Assembly: GCA_027024625.1 (NCBI GenBank)
Contig: JALVRY010000154.1
Span: forward strand, 6,202-17,136
Direction of reading: 5' to 3'
DNA: 10,935 bases
Source of the DNA: Thiotrichaceae bacterium
Lineage (GTDB): Bacteria > Pseudomonadota > Gammaproteobacteria > Thiotrichales > Thiotrichaceae
Made by a program: the position numbers and the translations under genes. The notes under the pieces were generated by a model. That model was not told the origin of the DNA and made no database searches. It saw only the letters and a list, made by a program, of their open reading frames with translations. Below, one piece after another: positions 6,044-10,935 of this stretch (position 1 is its first letter; every line of letters begins with the position of its first letter).

Positions 6044-6715
6044 TTAGCAATAACGTGTATTGTCTATGATTCCTGCTTCTTCAAAACCTTTAATTCTCAA
6101 ACGACAGGCATCGCAAATGCCACAGGCTTTGCCCGCTGAATCTGCACTGTAACACGTTACCGTTTTTGAATAATCGACACCTAAATTAACGCCCAGCTGT
6201 ATTATTTCTGCCTTACTGAGCTTAATCAGCGGTGTGTGTATTTTGAAGCGATCTCCTTCTATACCCGCTTTAGTTGCTAAGTTAGCGGTATTTTCAAAAG
6301 ATTGGATAAATTCAGGGCGGCAATCTGGATAGCCAGAATAATCAACAGCTGTTACACCAATAAAAATATCTTTTGCATTTAAGACTTCTGCCCAGCCTAA
6401 AGCAACAGATAAGAAAATTGTGTTGCGAGCAGGAACATAGGTGATGGGTATACCTGTTGAGCTAGAGGAAGGGACATCAATATTATCATCAGTGAGTGCT
6501 GAACCACCAAAGCGAGATAGATCAAGATCAATTATTTCATGGCGAATAACGGATGCTTGTTTGGCGATATTACTGGCAGCTTCTAATTCTGCATTGTGTC
6601 GTTGACCATAGCGGAAGCTAAGTGCATAGCATTCATAATTTTGTGATTGAGCCAAGGCAAGTAAGGTGGTGGAATCCATACCACCTGATAGTAAAACGAC
6701 AGCTTTGTTTTTCAT
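6044..6715 (-). CDS. queC: QueC, 7-cyano-7-deazaguanine (preQ0) synthase
   Basis: QueC converts 7-carboxy-7-deazaguanine to preQ0 with ATP and ammonia, a cytoplasmic step toward queuosine in tRNA. The 223-residue length is usual for the family. The ATP-binding PP-loop SGGMDSTT lies at residues 10-17. The zinc site is C188 and the C198-C201-C204 cluster in [12 protein letters not shown]. Conserved [10 protein letters not shown] (92-101) and the [12 protein letters not shown] stretch (125-136) confirm the assignment. It is the last gene of the minus-strand unit, 40 bases after queE. No Shine-Dalgarno precedes its ATG, so translation may rely on coupling or on an unstructured leader. Confidence 0.95.
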   Translation of the reverse strand: MKNKAVVLLSGGMDSTTLLALAQSQNYECYALSFRYGQRHNAELEAASNIAKQASVIRHEIIDLDLSRFGGSALTDDNIDVPSSSSTGIPITYVPARNTIFLSVALGWAEVLNAKDIFIGVTAVDYSGYPDCRPEFIQSFENTANLATKAGIEGDRFKIHTPLIKLSKAEIIQLGVNLGVDYSKTVTCYSADSAGKACGICDACRLRIKGFEEAGIIDNTRYC

Positions 6716-6755
6716 GGATGAAACTATTATTGGGGTTGCAGGAGTAGCCTATTAT

Positions 6756-7397
6756 TTATCGTCCAGCTTCATCATTCCACAAGTATTTATGTAATTGTAG
6801 TTGAAAACGTACGGTGAGTTGATCTTCTAATATCCAATCAGCAAGGTCTTTGGGTTCTAATTCGCCATGAATAGGAGAAAATAATAATTCACAACGCTCT
6901 GCTAAGCCGTGTATATCCATCATAGTTTTTGCCCAGTCATAATCATCACGGCTGCAAATAACAAACTTGATCTGATCATTTTTGTTAAGAAAGTCAAGGT
7001 TGCTCCAAAGGTTTTTATCTGCTTCACCAGAATCTGGTGTTTTTAAGTCCATGACCTTGCTGACACGTTTATCAACTGAAGAAACATCAATTGCACCACT
7101 GGTTTCTAGTGAGACTTCGTATCCTTTATCACATAACTGTAATAGTAATGGTAGGCACTCTGTTTGCGCCAAAGGTTCACCTCCCGTTACCGTGATGTAT
7201 TTTGTTTGATAAGCAGAAACTTTTTCTAGTATTTCCTCTACAGATAAGGATTCACCCTCATAAAAAGCATATTCTGTATCACAGTAGTGACAACGCAACG
7301 GACAACCTGTTAGGCGAATAAATACCGTGGGCAAGCCGACGGTACGCGATTCACCTTGTAGAGAATAAAATATTTCATTAACACGCAATACTGTCAT
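6756..7397 (-). CDS. queE: QueE, 7-carboxy-7-deazaguanine synthase (radical SAM)
   Basis: QueE rearranges 6-carboxytetrahydropterin to 7-carboxy-7-deazaguanine, the substrate of QueC. The 213-residue protein opens with the family sequence EIFYSLQGES. The radical SAM iron-sulfur motif is C32, C36 and C39 (CxxxCxxC), and the SAM-binding TGGEP lies at 71-75. The C-terminal QLQLHKYLW is also typical. The ATG at 7397 fits the usual family start, but its upstream region is pyrimidine-rich and has no Shine-Dalgarno. Placement between cpoB and queC is the arrangement known from several gammaproteobacteria such as Pseudomonas. Confidence 0.95.
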   Translation of the reverse strand: MTVLRVNEIFYSLQGESRTVGLPTVFIRLTGCPLRCHYCDTEYAFYEGESLSVEEILEKVSAYQTKYITVTGGEPLAQTECLPLLLQLCDKGYEVSLETSGAIDVSSVDKRVSKVMDLKTPDSGEADKNLWSNLDFLNKNDQIKFVICSRDDYDWAKTMMDIHGLAERCELLFSPIHGELEPKDLADWILEDQLTVRFQLQLHKYLWNDEAGR

Positions 7398-7440
7398 AAG
7401 GGCTGGGGGGTGAAGAAAGAAAAGGTAGTTGGGTTGGGTA
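7398..7440 (-). promoter_or_regulatory. Pyrimidine-rich leader of queE without Shine-Dalgarno
   Basis: The 43 bases before the queE ATG are about four-fifths C and T on the coding strand, including a run of six C and three other CCC runs. No purine-rich ribosome binding site is possible here. The opposite strand has G runs at 7400-7410 and 7431-7438. Confidence 0.4.
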
Positions 7441-7453
7441 GAACCTTTGACCT

Positions 7454-7481
7454 AACTAAGTAGAACTTTACTTACTTAGTT
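7454..7481 (-). other. Inverted repeat at the end of cpoB
   Basis: AACTAAGTA (7454-7462) and TACTTAGTT (7473-7481) are perfect 9-bp inverted repeats around a 10-base loop, and they include the cpoB stop codon. On the minus strand no T-tract follows (TTAGGTCAAAGG), so it is not a standard terminator. It may protect the 3' end of the upstream message or slow the polymerase before queE. Confidence 0.35.
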
Positions 7482-8224
7482 TTAATTGTTGCTAGTTTTT
7501 TCTCAGCTAGATCAGCTTCACGCGTACCGGGGAAAAATTTTATGACATCTTGCAAGGTCTTTTTTGCATAATCCCATTCTTTCAACTGAACAAATGTGTA
7601 GCCTAGCTTGAGTGCTGCATCTGGCTCTTTGTTGCTACCTTTGTAATCTTTTAAAATGGTTAGAAACTTCTTTTTTGCCTCTTCATATTTTTCTTGGGAG
7701 TAAAAGGTTTCACCAATCCAATAATGGGCATTCGCAGCTAAAGCGCTAGAGGGATAATCTTTTAGGAAGTCTTTAAAATCTGCAACGGCTCCCGCAGGAT
7801 CATCCTTCAATAGATCATAAGCACGCTTATAGGCAACGGAATCTTTTACCTTGCGAGTTTCCCCAACATTTTTTTCTTCAGTTGGTTTTTCTGTGGATGA
7901 AGATGTGCTGTCACTGGCAGATGTATCTTTTGCCGTCGTTTCAGCACTTGGCTTTTCTGTAGTTAGGGTTTTTACTTTGTCTTCAACAGATTGAATACGA
8001 TCATCTATTGCGATAGCATTTTCTTTTTGGCTTTTCTTTACCGTATCAAGTTCATGACGCAGCTGCTCATTTGTGCCACGTAGTGAATTGACATCATGCT
8101 GTAAATCTTCAACACGTTGGTATAGTTCAATGATAGCTTCATCCGCTGGCTTTAATGCATATGCTGGTGCGGTGAGTGATGCAATAACAGCAAGCCACGC
8201 TACTTTATTTAGATTAATTTTCAT
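7472..8224 (-). CDS. cpoB: CpoB (YbgF), Tol-Pal-associated periplasmic coordinator
   Basis: The 250-residue protein has a signal peptide cleaved probably after AYA at residue 23. A coiled coil follows (about 28-90, rich in Glu, Gln and Asn), as in the trimerising N-terminal domain of the family. A Ser/Thr/Lys/Glu-rich linker (about 90-125) leads to TPR repeats from about 129 to 248. These include YKRAYDLLKDDPAGAVADFK, NAHYWIGETFYSQEKYEEA and ALKLGYTFVQLKEWDYAKK. In E. coli CpoB links PBP1B-LpoB activity with TolA during outer-membrane constriction. It follows pal after 93 bases that contain two hairpins. TAGG 8 bases before the ATG serves as a weak Shine-Dalgarno. Confidence 0.93.
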   Translation of the reverse strand: MKINLNKVAWLAVIASLTAPAYALKPADEAIIELYQRVEDLQHDVNSLRGTNEQLRHELDTVKKSQKENAIAIDDRIQSVEDKVKTLTTEKPSAETTAKDTSASDSTSSSTEKPTEEKNVGETRKVKDSVAYKRAYDLLKDDPAGAVADFKDFLKDYPSSALAANAHYWIGETFYSQEKYEEAKKKFLTILKDYKGSNKEPDAALKLGYTFVQLKEWDYAKKTLQDVIKFFPGTREADLAEKKLATIKTK

Positions 8225-8244
8225 CCTAGTAACCTATTCAATAT

Positions 8245-8261
8245 GATGTTTGTAAAACATC
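8245..8261 (-). other. Second hairpin in the pal-cpoB spacer
   Basis: GATGTTT (8245-8251) and AAACATC (8255-8261) pair perfectly with a 3-base loop. It lies 2 bases after the larger hairpin in transcription order. No T-tract follows on the minus strand. Confidence 0.45.
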
Positions 8262-8263
8262 CT

Positions 8264-8303
8264 TGTATTACACTCTATTCTCTCATGGATAGGGTGTAAT
8301 ACA
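8264..8303 (-). other. Large hairpin in the pal-cpoB spacer
   Basis: The 15-base arms 8264-8278 and 8289-8303 are inverted repeats with a single mismatch and a 10-base loop. The stem lies 14 bases after the pal stop. What follows is AAGGATG, not a T run, so I read it as an intercistronic RNA structure that could set the relative amount of pal and cpoB message rather than a full terminator. Confidence 0.55.
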
Positions 8304-8317
8304 GGAAGCAAACAAAC

Positions 8318-8902
8318 TTAGTAAACAATTTCTACTCGGCGATTTTTATCCCAAGCTGCTGGAGTATGCCCTAAAACGGCTGGCATTTCTTCCCCATAAG
8401 GAATTGTTTGCATACTAGCTCGCGCTCCTTTAACTTTAAGTACACGCTCAACGGCTACTGCACGGTCTAATGAAAGAGCAACATTGTATTCACGCGAGCC
8501 ACGTTCATCTGCATGACCTTCTAGACGTACACGCTTACCTGGGTGAGCTGCTAAATAACGAGCATGAGCTGCTAAAATAGCCATGTTTTCTGGGCGGATA
8601 CGAGAGCTATCGAAATCAAAGTAAATCACGCGTTGGCGAAGCAAGCCTGCGTTTGCCCCACCATTGGCACCACTCCCGCCGCCAAAGCCACTGCCATCAT
8701 AGTACCCACCACCACCGTTTCCGCCGTGACCATTCCCACCACCATAGCCGCCGCCGTATCCACCGTGTTGTCCGCTACCGCCACCTTGGCTTCCGCCTCC
8801 ACTGCCACCAGCGTTGGGGGTGTTTTGTTGTGTTGAACAAGCACTAAGTGCTAATGTGATTGCAAAAAGTGGAGCTAACCATTTGATCTTGATCATTTTC
8901 AT
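8318..8902 (-). CDS. pal: Pal, peptidoglycan-associated outer-membrane lipoprotein
   Basis: The 194-residue lipoprotein has a signal peptide ending in the lipobox LSAC with C22 as the acylated residue; Ser follows, consistent with the outer membrane. Residues 32-86 are an unusually long flexible tether with 33 glycines out of 55 plus Ser, Asn, Tyr and His. The OmpA-like peptidoglycan-binding domain occupies about 88-194. Its signatures are VIYFDFDSSRIRPE, LEGHADERGSREYNVALSLDRA and the final KNRRVEIVY; the Asp and Arg residues that hold diaminopimelate are present. Pal anchors the outer membrane to peptidoglycan and exchanges with TolB. Start support is AGGA 8 bases before the ATG. It follows tolB after 9 bases, so the two are cotranscribed. 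Confidence 0.95.
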   Translation of the reverse strand: MKMIKIKWLAPLFAITLALSACSTQQNTPNAGGSGGGSQGGGSGQHGGYGGGYGGGNGHGGNGGGGYYDGSGFGGGSGANGGANAGLLRQRVIYFDFDSSRIRPENMAILAAHARYLAAHPGKRVRLEGHADERGSREYNVALSLDRAVAVERVLKVKGARASMQTIPYGEEMPAVLGHTPAAWDKNRRVEIVY

Positions 8903-8911
8903 ATTATTGTC

Positions 8912-10153
8912 CTAACGTAAATAAGGAGACCATGCGGGGTCACGCACGTCACCTGATTGTGAGTATAAAATTTGGCGTGCTTTTCCATTGTCACTTGCAA
9001 CAGCGAGAACACCTCTTCCATGTGAGTGTGAGCCATAAATAACCATCGTTCCATTGGGAGCCAATGAAGGAGACTCATCTAAGCTACCACGAGAAATAAT
9101 CCGATTTTCACCTGTTCCCAAGTCTTTAATCGCAATATTAAATGCTGAACCACTTTGGCGAACTAATGCTATTTTATTACCAACAACACTAGGATCGGAG
9201 TTGTAGCCACCAGAGTAGCTTACTCGTGTTGGTTTACCACCAGATGCAGAAACTTTGTATAACTGTGGTTTGCCGCTACGATCTGATGTGAAAACAATCG
9301 TGCGGCTATCACTAGTCCACGATGGTTCTGTATCAATTGAACGTGAATGGGTGATTGGGCGTAATGCACCACCGTTAGCATTTTGCACAAAAATATCTGG
9401 CTTGCCGTTGATCGATAGACTCATAGCAATGCGGCTACCATCAGGTGACCATGCGGGCGCATTATTCATACCAGGACGACCTGAAATCTTGCGTTTAGCA
9501 CCGGTGCGTAAATTTTGGATATAAATAGCGGGTGCTCCCGACTCATAAGAAACATAGGCAATACTTTGAGCATTAGGTGACCATGTTGGTGAGAGGATAG
9601 GCTTTCGTGATGTTAGAATTGTTTTTGGGTTATAGCCATCAGAGTCCGCAACGATAAGGCGATAGGTTGGATTTTTTAGACTGCCATTGGCTGTGATATA
9701 AGCAACTCGTGTATCAAATGCTCCGCGAATGTTGGTTAACTTTTGGAAGATTAAATCTGCTGCTTTGTGTGCGGTACGACGTGCATTGGATCCTGCTGGA
9801 ACACGGTAACCTGCTAGGCGATGTCCATCTGCAACATCCAATATTTCAAATTCTAAGCCGCCATTACTTCGTCCAACGACAAGGTATTCAGCTCCTGAAT
9901 TTTGCAGAGGTGCTGATTGTAAAGCTCCCCCCATTTTTAGCGTTTGTCCCGCTCTTGCCGGATTAATTAAAATAAATCGCCCACTGCGAACTAGGTCTGC
10001 TTCGATAATTTTAGAACCGGGAAATGGAGCGATCATTATTTTATGCCCTTCATTGGTGTGCCCTGTCACCTCTATTTCTAACACAGCATAAGCAGAGAAG
10101 CTCATTAGCAATGTTGTTATGGCAAAGAGAATTTTAAGTATGTGTTTTTTCAT
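8912..10153 (-). CDS. tolB: TolB, periplasmic beta-propeller of the Tol-Pal system
   Basis: The 413-residue protein has a signal peptide cleaved after AYA (residue 23). The mature N-terminus VLEIEVT is where the TolA-binding segment lies in the family. An alpha/beta domain (about 35-145) is followed by a six-bladed propeller (about 148-413) that binds Pal, shown by repeated P-WSP-(D/N) motifs at 189-193, 234-238, 277-280 and 407-410 and by DESPSLAPNGTMVIY. Compared with the family as I remember it, the stretch between IAPF and ADLVRSGRF (residues 41-60) lacks roughly ten residues; the reading frame is intact. TAGG 8 bases before the ATG is the ribosome site. TolA lies 91 bases upstream. Confidence 0.95.
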   Translation of the reverse strand: MKKHILKILFAITTLLMSFSAYAVLEIEVTGHTNEGHKIMIAPFPGSKIIEADLVRSGRFILINPARAGQTLKMGGALQSAPLQNSGAEYLVVGRSNGGLEFEILDVADGHRLAGYRVPAGSNARRTAHKAADLIFQKLTNIRGAFDTRVAYITANGSLKNPTYRLIVADSDGYNPKTILTSRKPILSPTWSPNAQSIAYVSYESGAPAIYIQNLRTGAKRKISGRPGMNNAPAWSPDGSRIAMSLSINGKPDIFVQNANGGALRPITHSRSIDTEPSWTSDSRTIVFTSDRSGKPQLYKVSASGGKPTRVSYSGGYNSDPSVVGNKIALVRQSGSAFNIAIKDLGTGENRIISRGSLDESPSLAPNGTMVIYGSHSHGRGVLAVASDNGKARQILYSQSGDVRDPAWSPYLR

Positions 10154-10181
10154 AATAATGCCTACATTTAAGTTTTTATAG

Positions 10182-10243
10182 AAAGCCTTTATTCAATTGT
10201 TCTAGTGGTTACCCGCAATAATTGCACGCTATTTTAAGGCTTT
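10182..10243 (-). other. Inverted repeat in the tolA-tolB spacer
   Basis: AAAGCCTT (10182-10189) and AAGGCTTT (10236-10243) are perfect inverted repeats separated by 46 bases. The interval contains the small palindrome GCAATAATTGC around 10214-10224. The repeat covers most of the spacer after the tolA stop. No T-tract in the minus direction makes it a terminator. Confidence 0.25.
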
Positions 10244-10244
10244 T

Positions 10245-10935
10245 TTACTTTCTAAATTTCACTCTGATTTCGGAGTCAAAATATTCTGGTTTGGGTGGTT
10301 TTGGTAATTTTCTATCATAGCAACGATCTATTGCTCGTCTTATGGATGCACAATATTCTTGGCTACCATCACAAAAACGAATGCGTGCACTACGGATATA
10401 GAGAGAGCGTGATATTTTTAAATCAACTGATGAAGACCATCCTCCCGATATTTGAGCGGGGCGTGTCCAGCAACGATTCATATGTGCGATGACTCTTCCT
10501 GCCCATAAATTTTTACCTTTTTTAATACGACCAGCATCGCCTGCTCTTCTTGCTGCTTCTGCCGCTTTCTTTTTACGGTCAGCCGCAGCTTGCGCTGCTT
10601 TGCGTTTTTCATCTGCTGCTTTTCTTGCTGCGGCAACAGCTTTACGCTTACGTTCTCTTTCCGCATCGGCTTTTTTCTTGGCTGCGGCTTCTTCGGCAGC
10701 TTTTTTTGCATCTGCCTTTTTACGGTCTTCTTCTGCTTTCTTCTTTTTAGCCGCCGCCTGTTTACGTTCTTCTTCGGCTCGCTTCTTTTTTGCTTCTGCT
10801 TTTTTGCGATCCTCAGCTTCCTGTTTCTTTCTATCTGCCGCTGCCTGTTCTTTTGCTTTTCTGCGTTTTTCTTCGGCTAGTTTTTTCTTTTTTTCTGCTT
10901 CATGAGCGGCTTCTTTTTGTTTTTCACGTTTTTTT
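10245..10935 (-). CDS. tolA: TolA, C-terminal part (5' end beyond the window)
   Basis: TolA is the inner-membrane protein that spans the periplasm and couples TolQR energy to TolB and Pal. The last 229 codons are here; the frame is open to the window edge, so the membrane anchor is not visible. The first part, down to about 10530, reads as long runs of Lys, Ala, Glu, Arg and Asp with units such as KKAEEDRKKA and AAEEAAAKKKADAE, the rod-like helical domain II. The end is domain III: WAGRVIAHMNRCWTRP, then SSSVDLKISR and a final KPEYFDSEIRVKFRK, matching the TonB-like fold of the family. Four cysteines lie in the last 78 residues, two of them in FCDGSQEYC. A shorter frame starting at the Met at 10481 is only part of this gene. 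Confidence 0.92.
   Translation of the reverse strand, partial: KKREKQKEAAHEAEKKKKLAEEKRRKAKEQAAADRKKQEAEDRKKAEAKKKRAEEERKQAAAKKKKAEEDRKKADAKKAAEEAAAKKKADAERERKRKAVAAARKAADEKRKAAQAAADRKKKAAEAARRAGDAGRIKKGKNLWAGRVIAHMNRCWTRPAQISGGWSSSVDLKISRSLYIRSARIRFCDGSQEYCASIRRAIDRCYDRKLPKPPKPEYFDSEIRVKFRK

Noticed and set aside
6016..6060. tRNA gene near queC, as found downstream of queC in some Pseudomonas
   Set aside because: The pqiC coding sequence begins 7 bases away and no tRNA-like cloverleaf or CCA end is present.
8264..8303. Pal-cpoB hairpin as an operon terminator
   Set aside because: No T-tract follows on the transcribed strand and cpoB continues in the usual operon order.
8626..8847. Small open frames on both strands over the glycine-rich part of pal
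   Set aside because: They mirror the repetitive glycine codons of Pal and have no start signals of their own.
10478..10711. Minus-strand 77-codon frame rich in Lys and Gln
   Set aside because: It is an alternate frame of the tolA repeat region; the frame that continues into domain III is the real one.
10489..10905. Long plus-strand open frame rich in Ala, Ser, Phe and Leu
   Set aside because: It is the antisense of the Lys/Ala/Glu repeats of TolA; low-complexity coding sequence leaves several frames open.

Overview
The window is about 10.9 kb of chromosome from an AT-rich gammaproteobacterium. The grounds are the gene order tolA-tolB-pal-cpoB-queE-queC, which is typical of Gammaproteobacteria, and a PqiABC-type envelope transport cluster. 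The exact lineage cannot be fixed from the sequence; a Thiotrichales-like or other low-GC gammaproteobacterium is only a guess. Almost every recognisable gene acts in the cell envelope.

Layout. (1) Positions 1-48, minus strand: the first 16 codons of a gene that leaves the window, apparently starting with a signal peptide. (2) 49-234: non-coding, with a small hairpin, a terminator-like hairpin and a perfect 16-bp palindrome. (3) 235-930, minus: a helical protein of 231 residues that I do not recognise. (4) 931-1386: 456 bp without a gene, holding a structured, MITE/REP-like repeat of about 166 bp. The palindrome at 183-225 looks like an internally deleted copy of it. (5) 1387-6036, plus: a secreted L,D-transpeptidase-fold protein that has lost its catalytic cysteine and both motif histidines, then two separate single-domain PqiA/LetA membrane proteins, a three-MCE-domain PqiB, and the PqiC lipoprotein. 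This is probably one transcription unit. (6) 6044-10935, minus, convergent with the previous unit: tolA (3' part only), tolB, pal, cpoB, queE and queC in transcription order.

How the genes work together. PqiA proteins in the inner membrane, a PqiB needle through the periplasm and the PqiC lipoprotein at the outer membrane are expected to form a lipid-trafficking bridge. TolA, TolB, Pal and CpoB link outer-membrane constriction to peptidoglycan synthesis at division. QueE and QueC are consecutive enzymes of preQ0/queuosine synthesis that often sit downstream of cpoB in gammaproteobacteria.

The points most worth a second look are the Cys-to-Ser L,D-transpeptidase-like protein beside the pqi genes, the two-copy repeat family whose stems differ by compensatory changes and which brackets the unknown gene, the long glycine-rich tether of Pal, and two consecutive RNA hairpins between pal and cpoB. 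I saw no CRISPR array, tRNA, rRNA, transposase or phage gene.
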